Below, in pieces: positions 1-7,515 of a stretch of DNA of 37,438 nt (the first letter of the stretch is position 1; every line of letters begins with the position of its first letter). The stretch is from Agromyces sp. GTDB lineage: Bacteria > Actinomycetota > Actinomycetes > Actinomycetales > Microbacteriaceae. The notes beneath the pieces are model-generated. The model was not told where the DNA came from and ran no database searches. It was given only the letters and a program-made list of their open reading frames with translations. The stretch covers positions 1 to 37,438 of the forward strand of contig JAPSJT010000009.1 in the NCBI GenBank assembly GCA_031178045.1, read 5' to 3'. A program made the translations under genes and the position numbers.

Positions 1-175
1 CGAGCTCGCGAAGCAGGAGGATGCGCTGCAGCCGCACGAGCGCGTCATCGTCGTAGTACCGGTAGCCGTTCCCGCCGATACGCGACGGCGGCAGCAGCCC
101 GATGTCGTCGTAGTGACGGAGCGTGCGGCTCGTCGTTCCGGCGAGCCGAGCGATCTCCTGGATCGACCGGTCCAT
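1..175 (-). CDS. MerR-family transcriptional regulator, N-terminal part (truncated by window edge)
   Basis: The start codon is the ATG whose complement lies at 173-175, and the reading frame runs off the left edge after about 58 codons. The visible protein is a winged-helix MerR DNA-binding region: IQEIARLAGTTSRTLRHYDD, then IGLLPPSR, then the wing GNGYRYYDDDAL, then a helix leading toward the dimerisation coil. The IGLL-P and GYR-Y signatures are typical of MerR/TipA/Mta-type regulators. A strong ribosome site (GGAGGGAGGA on the minus strand) lies just upstream. The effector domain is outside the window, so the ligand cannot be named. The promoter at 223-253 has MerR-type geometry, which suggests autoregulation. 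The divergent neighbour is the DUF4097-PadR operon, but that pair has its own operators, so cross-control is uncertain. Confidence 0.9.
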   Translation of the reverse strand, partial: MDRSIQEIARLAGTTSRTLRHYDDIGLLPPSRIGGNGYRYYDDDALVRLQRILLLREL

Positions 176-222
176 GCGTTCCTCCCTCCGTTCCGAGCGA
201 GCCCGACGGGCTCACTTCAGCC

Positions 223-253
223 ACGGTAGAGGTTGACGTTGCGTCAATGTCAA
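223..253 (-). promoter_or_regulatory. MerR-type promoter with 19-bp spacer and central dyad
   Basis: On the minus strand a -35 TTGACA (248-253) and a -10-like TACCGT (223-228) are separated by 19 bp. The spacer holds the dyad TTGACGCAACGTCAA (233-247). An over-long spacer filled by an operator dyad is the classic arrangement on which MerR activators untwist DNA. Predicted transcription starts about 40 nt before the MerR ATG. Confidence 0.75.
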
Positions 254-284
254 GCGAACCCACCCGATTCGTACCGGCCCGCGC

Positions 285-313
285 TTGCGCAGGCCGCAGA
301 CGCGATATATCGT
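285..313 (+). promoter_or_regulatory. Probable promoter of the DUF4097-padR operon
   Basis: TTGCGC (285-290), a 17-bp spacer, then TATCGT (308-313). The -10 lies inside the first of the two PadR-like palindromes, so a bound repressor would cover it. The gene start is 84 bases further on. The assignment rests on spacing and on the operator overlap. Confidence 0.45.
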
Positions 314-340
314 GATCAGGAGAAAACGCGATATATCGCG
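301..340 (+). promoter_or_regulatory. Tandem palindromic operator, probable PadR binding sites
   Basis: Two copies of CGCGATATATCGYG lie at 301-314 and 327-340. The second (CGCGATATATCGCG) is a perfect 14-bp palindrome; the first contains the perfect core CGATATATCG. Their centres are 26 bp apart, about two and a half helical turns. AT-rich palindromes are unusual in this GC-rich background. PadR repressors commonly bind such sites in their own operon's promoter, and a padR gene is the second gene downstream, so autorepression is inferred. Confidence 0.65.
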
Positions 341-396
341 AGAGCAGTGCCGGCTCGGATGCCGCAGCGCTCGACCCCGACGAACAAGGAGCAACC

Positions 397-1284
397 ATGA
401 CCATCGAGAAGTGGGTCATCGCGCCCGGCGAATCCCGGGTGATCGACCTCGAACTCGTGCGCAAGCTCAAGGTGAGCCTGATCGGCGGCAAGGTCGACGT
501 GATCGCCCACGACGAGCCCGGGGCGCGCGTCGAGGTGACCGGCGTCACCGGCAAGGACCTCATGGTGCAGATCGACGGCGACGTGCTCGAGATCGACCAC
601 CCGCAACTCCGCTGGGACAACTTCATCGACGCCTTCAAGGGCTTCGTGGGCAGCGCGAAGGCCGAGGTCTCGATCCTCGCCCCTCGCCACGTCGCACTGA
701 AGCTCGGCGTCGTCTCGGGTGATGCCCTCGTCTCGGGGTTCACGACCGAGGCGAAGCTCAGCACCGTCTCGGGCGACCTCGTGCTCGACAACCACGAGGG
801 CGACGTCGAGCTGTCGAGCGTCTCGGGTGAGATCTCCGCGGGCAACCACACCGGACGCATCACGGCGCATTCGGTGTCGGGCGACGTCGTCGCCACGGGC
901 GACGTGATCTCGCTCAATGCCGACACCGTCTCGGGCAACATGATCGTCGACGCACAGGGCACGCCGAGCCGCATCGACACGAACACCGTCTCGGGCGACC
1001 TCACCGTGCGTTTCGCGCCCGGATCCGGTGCCCGCTACCGCGTCAACACCGTCGGCGGCACGGTGCTCCTCGACGACACCACCATCAAGGGCGTGCTCGG
1101 CAAGGGATTCGAGCGAACCGTCGGCGAGCTCGCGGGCCAGTGGCTCGACCTCGGCGCCAACAGCGTGTCGGGCAACATCTCGATCATGCACCGCGAGGCG
1201 GCCGGCAGGGGCGCGCGGCCGAACGCGTCGGATGCCGCAGCCGGCCCCTCCGCCGACTCGAACGACGCCGGGGCATCCGCATGA
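397..1284 (+). CDS. DUF4097-family beta-solenoid protein (putative adhesin-like)
   Basis: A 295-residue protein starting at ATG 397 after an AAGGAG ribosome site. After an N-terminal beta-rich part (about residues 1-95), the sequence becomes a ladder of repeats carrying V-S-G-(D/E/N). The first five (codons beginning at 712, 766, 820, 874 and 928) are spaced exactly 54 bases, or 18 residues, apart; later ones are at 988, 1051 (degenerate, VGG) and 1165. This is the DUF4097 right-handed beta-helix pattern. There is no signal peptide or membrane segment, so despite the 'putative adhesin' name of the family a cytoplasmic role is more likely here. The C-terminal tail (about 25 residues, Ala/Ser/Asp-rich) looks disordered. 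The stop overlaps the padR start (ATGA), so the two are translationally coupled. Molecular function is unknown; genomic pairing with a PadR sensor is common in Actinobacteria. Confidence 0.85.
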   Translation: MTIEKWVIAPGESRVIDLELVRKLKVSLIGGKVDVIAHDEPGARVEVTGVTGKDLMVQIDGDVLEIDHPQLRWDNFIDAFKGFVGSAKAEVSILAPRHVALKLGVVSGDALVSGFTTEAKLSTVSGDLVLDNHEGDVELSSVSGEISAGNHTGRITAHSVSGDVVATGDVISLNADTVSGNMIVDAQGTPSRIDTNTVSGDLTVRFAPGSGARYRVNTVGGTVLLDDTTIKGVLGKGFERTVGELAGQWLDLGANSVSGNISIMHREAAGRGARPNASDAAAGPSADSNDAGASA

Positions 1285-1916
1285 CCCCGCCCGTCTTCGC
1301 GCACGGGAGCCTGCGGCTCTACCTGCTGGCCCTCCTCGAGGAGCGCCCGCGGCACGGCTACGAGCTCATCCAGGCGCTCTCCGACCGGTTCGGCGGCACC
1401 TACTCGCCGAGCGCCGGCACGATCTATCCACGCCTCTCGAAGCTCGAAGAGGAGGGGCTCGTGTCGAAGTCGACCGATGGCCGCAAGACGGTCTACGAGA
1501 TCACGGATGCCGGTCGAGCCGAACTCGATGCGCGCCGCCACGAGCTCGACGAGATCGAGAACGACGTGACCGATTCGGTGCGTCGGCTCGCCGACGGCGT
1601 GCGCGCCGAGGTGAACGACGCGATGCGCTCGCTCCGGGCCGAGCTCGCGAGCGCGGCGCGAGAGGCGAAGCGCGCGGCGACGCGCACCCCGGCGAGCTCG
1701 GCGGGTGGCACGAGCGGCACGACCAACCTGCACGTCGAGTCGAACCGCGCGGTGCACGAGGCCGACCTCGTGCTCAACGAGTTCCGACAGCAGTTGCGCA
1801 CCGATCTGCGCACCCACGCCCACCGCGGCCGGTTGAGCGCCGAATCGGTCACGCTGCTGAAGGCGCGGCTCGAGCAGGTGCGTGCCGACGTGCTCGCGAC
1901 GCTCACCGACCACTGA
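1281..1916 (+). CDS. PadR-family transcriptional regulator
   Basis: A 211-residue protein starting at ATG 1281, overlapping the DUF4097 stop by four bases. The N-terminal 90 or so residues are a PadR winged helix: LRLYLLALLEERPRHGYELI, then the recognition region SPSAGTIYPRLSKLEEEGLV, then a wing with DGRKTVYEITDAG. The remaining 120 residues form long charged helices, longer than in minimal PadR proteins, with an Ala/Thr-rich linker around residues 130-150. This C-terminal part probably mediates dimerisation or partner contact. The frame is open far upstream of 1281, but the family N-terminus and the ATGA overlap fix the start. It probably represses its own operon through the palindromes at 301-340. 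The inducer is not evident. Confidence 0.9.
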   Translation: MTPPVFAHGSLRLYLLALLEERPRHGYELIQALSDRFGGTYSPSAGTIYPRLSKLEEEGLVSKSTDGRKTVYEITDAGRAELDARRHELDEIENDVTDSVRRLADGVRAEVNDAMRSLRAELASAAREAKRAATRTPASSAGGTSGTTNLHVESNRAVHEADLVLNEFRQQLRTDLRTHAHRGRLSAESVTLLKARLEQVRADVLATLTDH

Positions 1917-1955
1917 CCGGGGCCCGGCGTCGGTGGGGCGTGGTTGCATGAGGCC

Positions 1956-2471
1956 ATGACCGACGTGGAGCTGCGCCCCTACTCCGACGACGACCTCGAC
2001 CTGCTGCGGCGGGCGAACACCCCCGAGCTGATGGAGCAGATGGGCGGCGTCGAGACCGATGAGCAGGTCATCGCGCGCCACGAGCGTTACCTCCGCCTGC
2101 AGCGCGAGGGTTCGGCGCACCAGTTCCGCATCGTGATCCCCGGACATCCCGAGGGCGTCGGCATGACGGGCTACTGGCATCGCGACGAGGGCGGCGAGCC
2201 CGTGCTCGAGGGCGGCTGGTCGGTCGAGGCCGAGTACCGCGGTCGAGGCATCGCCCCGGCCGCGGTGGCCGCCATGCTGGAGTGGGCGCGGGCCGCCGGC
2301 GAGACCTTGCCGCTGCACGCCTACCCCCGGGTCGACAATCCGGCGTCGAACGGCGTGTGCCGCAAAGCCGGCTTCACACTCCTCGGCGAACTCGATTTCG
2401 AGATCAGGCCAGGCCTCGTGCTGCACACGAACGACTGGGTCTACGATCTCGGCGCCCCCCGCTCGGCGTAG
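1956..2471 (+). CDS. GNAT-family N-acetyltransferase
   Basis: A 171-residue protein. It opens with the typical ribosomal-acetyltransferase-like start ELRPYSDDDLDLLRRAN. The acetyl-CoA pyrophosphate loop is seen in VEAEYRGRGIAPAAVAAMLE (roughly residues 90-110), followed by HAYPRVDNPASNGVCRKAGF, the usual RimJ/RimL-type 'N-x-x-S-x-x-v-x-x-k-x-G-F' motif. Substrate (protein N-terminus, amino acid or small amine) cannot be deduced. A TTG at 1944 is in frame, but ATG 1956 matches the family N-terminus. TTGCAT sits six bases before 1956, a weak version of the leaderless -10 spacing seen elsewhere in the window. No obvious functional link to the crcB genes that follow. Confidence 0.85.
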   Translation: MTDVELRPYSDDDLDLLRRANTPELMEQMGGVETDEQVIARHERYLRLQREGSAHQFRIVIPGHPEGVGMTGYWHRDEGGEPVLEGGWSVEAEYRGRGIAPAAVAAMLEWARAAGETLPLHAYPRVDNPASNGVCRKAGFTLLGELDFEIRPGLVLHTNDWVYDLGAPRSA

Positions 2472-2474
2472 TCT
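2469..2474 (+). promoter_or_regulatory. -10 hexamer TAGTCT, predicted leaderless start for crcB1
   Basis: TAGTCT lies exactly six bases before the GTG start at 2481. Its first three bases are also the stop codon of the acetyltransferase gene. No good -35 is visible, as expected for many actinobacterial promoters. Confidence 0.5.
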
Positions 2475-2480
2475 CGTCGG

Positions 2481-2900
2481 GTGCGCGCGTACCTCGCCGT
2501 CGCCGTCGGCGGCCTCATCGGAACCGGCCTCCGACTCGCGTTCGACCTGGCGTTCCCGCACGGCGACGGCGAGTTCCCCGTCGAGACGCTCATCGTGAAC
2601 CTCACGGGAGCCTTCGCGCTCGGCTGGCTCGTCGGCGGCGTGTGGACGCGCCCGGCGACCCCCGTCTGGCTGAAGGCCGGTCTCGGCTCGGGCGTGATCG
2701 GCTCGTTCACGACGCTCTCGGCCGTCATGGCCTCCCTCCTCGTGCTCACCCGCGAGCATCAGAGCTGGCTGGCAGCCGGGTACCTCCTCGTGTCGGTGGT
2801 GGGTGGTCTCGTTCTCGCCGCGGCAGGCCTTCGAATCGGGTCGCTCATCGCACATCGGCCGATGCCCACCGAGGTGTCGGATGCCGGGGAGACGCTATGA
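2481..2900 (+). CDS. crcB: Fluoride efflux channel CrcB/Fluc, first subunit
   Basis: A 139-residue membrane protein beginning at GTG 2481. It has the four-helix layout of Fluc channels: helix 1 AVAVGGLIGTGLRLAFDLAF, helix 2 with TLIVNLTGAFALGWLVG (the conserved Asn of the N-x-x-G-x-F signature), helix 3 with GSGVIGSFTTLSAVMA (the G-x-x-G-x-x-T-T-F/L-S break that binds the central Na+), and helix 4. Fluc channels expel fluoride and protect against its toxicity. The gene overlaps the next crcB copy by ATGA. Paired crcB genes usually encode the two oppositely inserted halves of a heterodimer. No fluoride riboswitch can fit in the nine bases that separate it from the previous gene. Confidence 0.9.
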   Translation: MRAYLAVAVGGLIGTGLRLAFDLAFPHGDGEFPVETLIVNLTGAFALGWLVGGVWTRPATPVWLKAGLGSGVIGSFTTLSAVMASLLVLTREHQSWLAAGYLLVSVVGGLVLAAAGLRIGSLIAHRPMPTEVSDAGETL

Positions 2901-3277
2901 CCGGCGCGCTGACGCCCGTCGTCGTGGTCGCCGTGCTCGGGGCGGGCGCGGTCGGCGCGGTACTCCGCTACGTGCTCTCGAGGGCGTTCCCTGTGCGCCC
3001 CGGACACCTCCCGGGCGGCATCCTCGTCGTGAACGTCGTCGGCTCAGGGCTCGCGGGGGCCCTGATCGGCCTCGCCGAACGGGCGGCGCTCGACGGCGAC
3101 CTGCGCCTCATCCTGGTCACGGGATTCTGCGGCGGACTCACGACGTTCAGCACCTGGACGGTCGAGACCATCGAGCTGCTCGACGGCGGGCGCTGGCGCG
3201 CCGCCGTGCTCAACGTCGTCGTCACGCTCGCCCTCGGACTCGCGGCGGCAGCGGGGGCGTATGTGATCACGCGCTGA
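2897..3277 (+). CDS. crcB: Fluoride efflux channel CrcB/Fluc, second subunit
   Basis: A 126-residue membrane protein starting at ATG 2897 inside the stop of the first copy. It shows the same four helices: VVVVAVLGAGAVGAVLRYVL, ILVVNVVGSGLAGALIGLAE (conserved Asn), LILVTGFCGGLTTFSTWTVE (the canonical GfCGGlTTFSTf Fluc motif) and a final helix AAVLNVVVTLALGLAAAAGA. This copy keeps the family motif more closely than the first (GSFTTLS), so the two proteins are not simple recent duplicates. Together they probably form one dual-topology channel. It converges on the nitrilase gene with 48 bases between the stops; no clear terminator is visible there. Confidence 0.92.
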   Translation: MTGALTPVVVVAVLGAGAVGAVLRYVLSRAFPVRPGHLPGGILVVNVVGSGLAGALIGLAERAALDGDLRLILVTGFCGGLTTFSTWTVETIELLDGGRWRAAVLNVVVTLALGLAAAAGAYVITR

Positions 3278-3325
3278 TCGTCTGAGCCGCCCGGCCACCG
3301 CCCCTGCCGTCACGATGCTGCTGGA

Positions 3326-4375
3326 TCAGCGAGGCCCGCTGGTATCCGGGCGCGCGTCGATCCGGAAGTCCGCGGGGATGAGATCAGTCGAGAAGCGGGC
3401 CGTTCTGGCGTCTCGCTCCAGGCCCGAGCGTTCGGTCAGGATGCCGTAGAGCTCGGGTCTCCGCCCGAGCAGCCATCGCCGACCGGTGGCGAGCGGGAGG
3501 AGATCGAGGTCGAGATCGGCCGTGACGACGGCTTCGTCGGCGACGGCCGTCTCGGCGACGATTCGGCCGTACGGGTCGAGGATCATCGCGTTGCCCGTCC
3601 GTATCTCGTCGTCGTCGGGCCCGATGCCGTTGGCGAAGAGCACGAACATCCCGTTGTCATGGGCACGCGCCGGAAGCCACCGCATGAGCCATCCGCGACC
3701 GGAGGGGCCGTTCACCGCATCCTGCAGCGCCGTCGGGTTCTCGTGACGGTCGTGCCAGAGCGCCGCAGGAATCACCCGCATGCCGTGCGGGCTCCGCGAG
3801 TCGGTGCCGCCCGTCTGATGTGGGGCGATCAGCACGGTCGCGCCGAGCAGCGCCACCGCGCGCACGTTCTCGACGAGGTTGTTGTCCCAGCAGATCAGGA
3901 TCGCCATCCGCACTCCCCACGGGGTGTCGAAGACGGTGTACCTCGCTCCGCTGGAGATGGCCTCGTGCTCGAACGCGTGCAGCTTGCGATGGATGTGGAC
4001 GGTGCCGTCGGGAAGGCACACGGCATACGAATTGAACAGTTGCCCGTCCTCGCATTCGAGGAAGCCCGCCCCGATGCCGGCCTGCAGCTCCACCGCGAGC
4101 GCCCGCAGTTCGGTGATGAGTGCACCGTCTGCCGGCTCCGCAAGTTCGTGCAGTCGTTCCTGCGTCGACTTCGTGAGATGCCAGTACCCCAGCAGGCACA
4201 TCTCGGGGAAGACGATGAGTCGGCTGCCGTCCGCGACCGCGGTGGACGCCAGGGCACGCACCGTGTCGAGATTGCGTCGTTTGTCGGAGGGGGTCGCCTC
4301 GAACTGCACGACGGAGACCCGCAACGGCGGAGGGCTGTCGGTCAGTCGTTCGGATTTTTCGGTGCGTGGGTTCAT
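3326..4375 (-). CDS. Carbon-nitrogen hydrolase (nitrilase superfamily)
   Basis: A 349-residue protein read from ATG 4375; a TTG at 4387 would add four residues and cannot be excluded. It contains the complete nitrilase-superfamily triad: E58 in RLIVFPEMCLLGYW, K131 in HIHRKLHAFEHE and C162 in AILICWDNNLVEN. The superfamily hydrolyses nitriles, amides, ureas or carbamates through a Cys thioester intermediate. The sequence after the cysteine (NVRAVALLGATVLIAPHQTG) fits an amidase or carbamoylase-like branch, but the exact substrate is not recognisable. The C-terminal 40 residues (ERSGLERDARTARF and following) look like the extra C-terminal segment of some branch members. It is transcribed divergently from a LysR gene only 69 bases away, which suggests that regulator controls it. 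Confidence 0.85.
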   Translation of the reverse strand: MNPRTEKSERLTDSPPPLRVSVVQFEATPSDKRRNLDTVRALASTAVADGSRLIVFPEMCLLGYWHLTKSTQERLHELAEPADGALITELRALAVELQAGIGAGFLECEDGQLFNSYAVCLPDGTVHIHRKLHAFEHEAISSGARYTVFDTPWGVRMAILICWDNNLVENVRAVALLGATVLIAPHQTGGTDSRSPHGMRVIPAALWHDRHENPTALQDAVNGPSGRGWLMRWLPARAHDNGMFVLFANGIGPDDDEIRTGNAMILDPYGRIVAETAVADEAVVTADLDLDLLPLATGRRWLLGRRPELYGILTERSGLERDARTARFSTDLIPADFRIDARPDTSGPR

Positions 4376-4430
4376 GACTTCAGCCAAGCGCTATCTGCCG
4401 CATCACCGCCAATGACAATCGGGGCGTTCG

Positions 4431-4436
4431 TATAAC
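4431..4436 (+). promoter_or_regulatory. -10 hexamer TATAAC of the lysR gene
   Basis: TATAAC stands eight bases before the ATG at 4445, a near-consensus -10 in GC-rich DNA. It predicts a leaderless or almost leaderless lysR transcript. The whole control region shared with the nitrilase gene is 69 bases (4376-4444), so the LysR operator must overlap both promoters. Confidence 0.5.
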
Positions 4437-4444
4437 ATCTGGGA

Positions 4445-5341
4445 ATGGAACTTCGGCTGTACCGGGCGTTCGTCAGCGTCGCTGACGCGCCGTCGTTCAG
4501 TTCCGCGGCTTCTGCGCTCTCGATCACGCAGCCGGCGCTCACGAAGCAGATCCAGCAGCTCGAGCGACAGATCGGAACCGCGCTCTTCACGCGTGGGCGC
4601 CACGGATCACGACTCACCGACGCCGGGGCTCAGCTCTTGGACGACGCGCGGGAACTGGTCGAGCGCGCCGAACGCCTCGAATCGCGCACGCGAAGGATGG
4701 CCACCGGCGAAGTCGGCCGACTCGCCGTGGGCTTCGGCCTGTCGAGCATCCTGACCGCCCCGCGGGCCGTGGCCGGCTTCCGGGAGCGCTACCCCCGGGT
4801 GTCCGTCAGCCTGGAGGACATGTCGTCGGCTGCACAGCTTCAGCACGTGGGGTCCGGCGCTCTCGATGTCGGCTTCGTCCGGCTGCCGATCAGTGCGCCC
4901 CTGCCGAGCATCCCGGTCCACGAGGACACGCTCGCGATCGCGCATCCGAGCGAATGGGACACGCCGGCGGACGATCGGGAGCTCGTTCCATGGCTCGAGC
5001 GACATCCGCTCGTTCAGCTGACTCAGGAGCGCGGGCCGGGACTCTCCCAACAGGTCCGCGAGTTCCTGACCGAGTCGGGCGCGCGGCCGACCGTCGTACA
5101 GGGAGCACGCGACATCCAGACGGTGCTCGCGTTGGTGGCGGCACGGATCGGGGTGGCCATCGTCCCGGCGAGCGCTCGCGCCATCGCGCCCCCCTCGGTC
5201 CGTCTGATGCCGATCGACCGACCGAGCGCGCGCTGGCGAGTCGGGGTCGTCTGGCTACCGGCGCGACCCACTCCCCCCGTGCTGAACTTCCTCGACATGC
5301 TGTCGCAGCTCACGACATCGGACGACCTCCGCTCGACTTGA
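4445..5341 (+). CDS. LysR-family transcriptional regulator
   Basis: A 298-residue LysR regulator. The N-terminal winged helix is complete (MELRLYRAFVSVADAPSFSS, then AASALSITQPALTKQIQQLE and FTRGRHGSRLTDAG), followed by the linker helix and a two-lobed effector domain starting near residue 90 (GRLAVGFGLSSIL). The effector domain ends with VPASARAIAPPSVRLMPIDR, the usual final strand. ATG 4445 gives the standard family N-terminus. Divergent placement next to a nitrilase-type hydrolase is the classic LysR target layout, so it probably senses a nitrile, amide or ureido compound or its product and activates that gene. The ligand is unknown. Confidence 0.92.
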   Translation: MELRLYRAFVSVADAPSFSSAASALSITQPALTKQIQQLERQIGTALFTRGRHGSRLTDAGAQLLDDARELVERAERLESRTRRMATGEVGRLAVGFGLSSILTAPRAVAGFRERYPRVSVSLEDMSSAAQLQHVGSGALDVGFVRLPISAPLPSIPVHEDTLAIAHPSEWDTPADDRELVPWLERHPLVQLTQERGPGLSQQVREFLTESGARPTVVQGARDIQTVLALVAARIGVAIVPASARAIAPPSVRLMPIDRPSARWRVGVVWLPARPTPPVLNFLDMLSQLTTSDDLRST

Positions 5342-5373
5342 CATGCTCGACGGCAGGAGTAGTGTCGTCCGCC

Positions 5374-7506
5374 GTGACACGTGAGGCGGAGACACCGCCA
5401 GCCGAACTGAAGTCCCCCAAGAACTGGATCATCGGGGACCCGCTGCCCACCGAGAAGCTCGAGGGCCAGCTCCTTCCGAAGCATCTCGCGCTCCCGATCT
5501 TCGCGAGCGATCCCCTGTCGTCGGTGGCGTACGCTCCGCAGGAACTGCTCATGATCCTCATGGTCGGCGGACTCGCCTTCCTGAGCTTCGCGCCGTGGGT
5601 CGCGGTCGCCGTCGTGGTGCTGCTCATCACGGTCGTGGTGAGCTACCGTCAGCTCATCCGCGCCTACCCGTCGGGTGGCGGCGACTACGAGGTGGCGCAC
5701 AAGAACCTCGGTGAGAAGTCGGGCCTCGTCGTGGCATCCGCCCTGCTCGTCGACTACGTCATGACGGTCGTCGTGTCGGTCGCGTCGGGCGTCGACAACA
5801 TCATCTCCGCGATACCCGAGCTCAACCCGCTGCGGGTCGAGATCGCCGTGCTCTTCGTGATCATCCTCGCCGCGGTGAACCTCCGCGGGGTGAGCGAGTC
5901 GTCGAAGGCGTTCGCCGTGCCGACGTACCTCTTCATCGGCAGCGTGTTCGTGATGATCGTCGTCGGCCTCACCCGCACCGCGCTCGGCGATCCCCCCGTC
6001 GCCGAGTCGGCGGGCTTCAGCGTCGAGGCGGAGTCGCTCACCCAGGCGGGCATCATCCTGCTGCTGCTGCGCTCGTTCGCGAGCGGATGCTCCGCCCTCA
6101 CCGGCGTCGAGGCGATCTCGAACGGCGTGCCCGCGTTCCGCCGTCCGAAGATCCGCAACGCGCAGTCGACGCTCGTGCTCATGGGCGGCATCGCCATCAC
6201 CCTCTTCGCCGGCCTGACGGCGCTCGCGCTCATCGCGAACGTGCACTACGCCGAGGATCCGTGCCACCTCATCGGCTGGGCGGAGTGCGCCACCGAGCCG
6301 CAGCGCAGCCTCATCGCGCAGGTCGCCGCCGCGACGTTCGGCGACGCCACCGTGTTCTTCTACCTGATCCAGGCCGCGACGGCGCTCGTGCTGCTGCTCG
6401 CCGCGAACACCGCGTTCAACGGCTTCCCGCTGCTCGGCTCGGTGCTCGCCCACGACGGCTACGCGCCCAAGTCGCTCTCGACTCGCGGCGACCGGCTGAT
6501 CTACTCGAACGGCGTGCTCATCCTCGCGCTTGCGGCATCCGTGATCCTCGTCGTGTTCCAGGCGAACCTGACCGTGCTCATCCAGCTCTACATCATCGGC
6601 GTGTTCGTGTCGTTCACCCTCGGCCAGACGGGCATGGTGCGGCACTGGTTGCGCGAGCTCTCGCAGCGGCGGCATCCGTCGTCATCGAAGCGGTCGCCGG
6701 CGGCGCGAACAGGTGCCGCCACCGACGCCGAGACGGGCGCCCGGCCGCTCTCGCGGGGGGCCGTCATCCGTGCGCTCGTCATCAACGCCGTCGGCGCGGC
6801 CATGACGGCGATCGTGCTGCTCGTCGTCACCGTCACGAAGTTCACGCACGGAGCCTGGATCGTGTTCGTGATGATGCCGATCCTCTTCATGCTCATGCTC
6901 GGCGTGAACCGCTACTACCGCGACGTCGAGAAGGAGATCGAACCCGACCCGACGACGACCTTCGGCTCGAACGGCGACCACGCGATCGTGCTCGTCGGCC
7001 GCATGCAGAAGCCCGTGCTCAAGGCGCTCGACTACGCGATCGCCGCTCGCCACGACTCGATCGAGGCCGTGCACGTCTCACTCGACGACGCGCAGACGAA
7101 GCAGCTGAAGAAGGACTGGGTCAAGCAGAACATCCACGTGAAGCTGCGGATCCTGTCGAGCCCGTACCGCGACCTCAGCCATCCGCTCATCCAGTACATC
7201 AAGTCACGCCGCGAGGAGCACGGCTCCGAGATCGTCACGGTGTACATGCCCCAGTACATCGTGGGCCACTGGTGGGAGAACCTCCTGCACAACCACAAGG
7301 CCCGTCGCATCCGGCAGAAGCTCCTGCTCGTGCACGGCGTGACGGTCGCGCTCGTGCCGTGGCTGCTCGACTCGTCCGACCTGATCTACGGGCGCCGTTC
7401 GCGGCCGTTGCCAGGTCAGGACCGCCGCGGCGAGCCCGTGCGGCCGGTGCCTCGCCGTCCGGTCCCCGCCGAACCCGTGGGGGCGGCGGGCAAGCGCGGT
7501 CGCTAG
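5374..7506 (+). CDS. APC-superfamily transporter, KimA-like (probable potassium importer)
   Basis: A 710-residue protein with about 12 membrane helices (roughly residues 60-500) and a soluble C-terminal domain (about 530-690). The start of the first core helix, FASDPLSSVAYAPQEL, carries D46 and Y53, matching the K+-binding D36/Y43 pair and spacing of Bacillus KimA; AYPSGGGDYEVAHKNLGEKS and LLVDYVMTVVVSVASG are further KimA-like motifs. The C-terminal part (HAIVLVGRMQKPVLKALDYA and following) resembles the universal-stress-like domain that dimerises KimA. High-affinity K+ uptake is therefore the best guess, although many such proteins are annotated only as 'APC family permease'. Start GTG 5374 is chosen because AGGAG lies 14 bases upstream; GTG 5362 is too close to it. 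No c-di-AMP riboswitch is seen in the 32 bases separating it from lysR. Confidence 0.82.
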   Translation: MTREAETPPAELKSPKNWIIGDPLPTEKLEGQLLPKHLALPIFASDPLSSVAYAPQELLMILMVGGLAFLSFAPWVAVAVVVLLITVVVSYRQLIRAYPSGGGDYEVAHKNLGEKSGLVVASALLVDYVMTVVVSVASGVDNIISAIPELNPLRVEIAVLFVIILAAVNLRGVSESSKAFAVPTYLFIGSVFVMIVVGLTRTALGDPPVAESAGFSVEAESLTQAGIILLLLRSFASGCSALTGVEAISNGVPAFRRPKIRNAQSTLVLMGGIAITLFAGLTALALIANVHYAEDPCHLIGWAECATEPQRSLIAQVAAATFGDATVFFYLIQAATALVLLLAANTAFNGFPLLGSVLAHDGYAPKSLSTRGDRLIYSNGVLILALAASVILVVFQANLTVLIQLYIIGVFVSFTLGQTGMVRHWLRELSQRRHPSSSKRSPAARTGAATDAETGARPLSRGAVIRALVINAVGAAMTAIVLLVVTVTKFTHGAWIVFVMMPILFMLMLGVNRYYRDVEKEIEPDPTTTFGSNGDHAIVLVGRMQKPVLKALDYAIAARHDSIEAVHVSLDDAQTKQLKKDWVKQNIHVKLRILSSPYRDLSHPLIQYIKSRREEHGSEIVTVYMPQYIVGHWWENLLHNHKARRIRQKLLLVHGVTVALVPWLLDSSDLIYGRRSRPLPGQDRRGEPVRPVPRRPVPAEPVGAAGKRGR

Positions 7507-7509
7507 GAT
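7504..7509 (+). promoter_or_regulatory. -10 hexamer TAGGAT, predicted leaderless start for the DUF1801 gene
   Basis: TAGGAT ends six bases before ATG 7516, and its TAG is the stop codon of the KimA-like gene. Confidence 0.5.
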
Positions 7510-7515
7510 CGCGAC

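Noticed and set aside
2472-2480. Fluoride riboswitch before the crcB pair
   Set aside because: There are only nine bases between the acetyltransferase stop and crcB, too few for the riboswitch, and no motif is seen within the preceding gene.
1035-2855. A 606-codon open frame on the minus strand
   Set aside because: It lies opposite padR, the acetyltransferase and crcB, has the Arg/Glu/His composition of a GC-rich antisense frame, and contains no recognisable domain.
4954-5373. N-terminal extension of the KimA-like transporter back into lysR
   Set aside because: The extra 140 residues are Arg-rich and overlap a good lysR gene; family homologues begin near GTG 5374.
5342-5373. c-di-AMP (ydaO) riboswitch before the KimA-like gene
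   Set aside because: The gap is 32 bases; the riboswitch needs well over 100.
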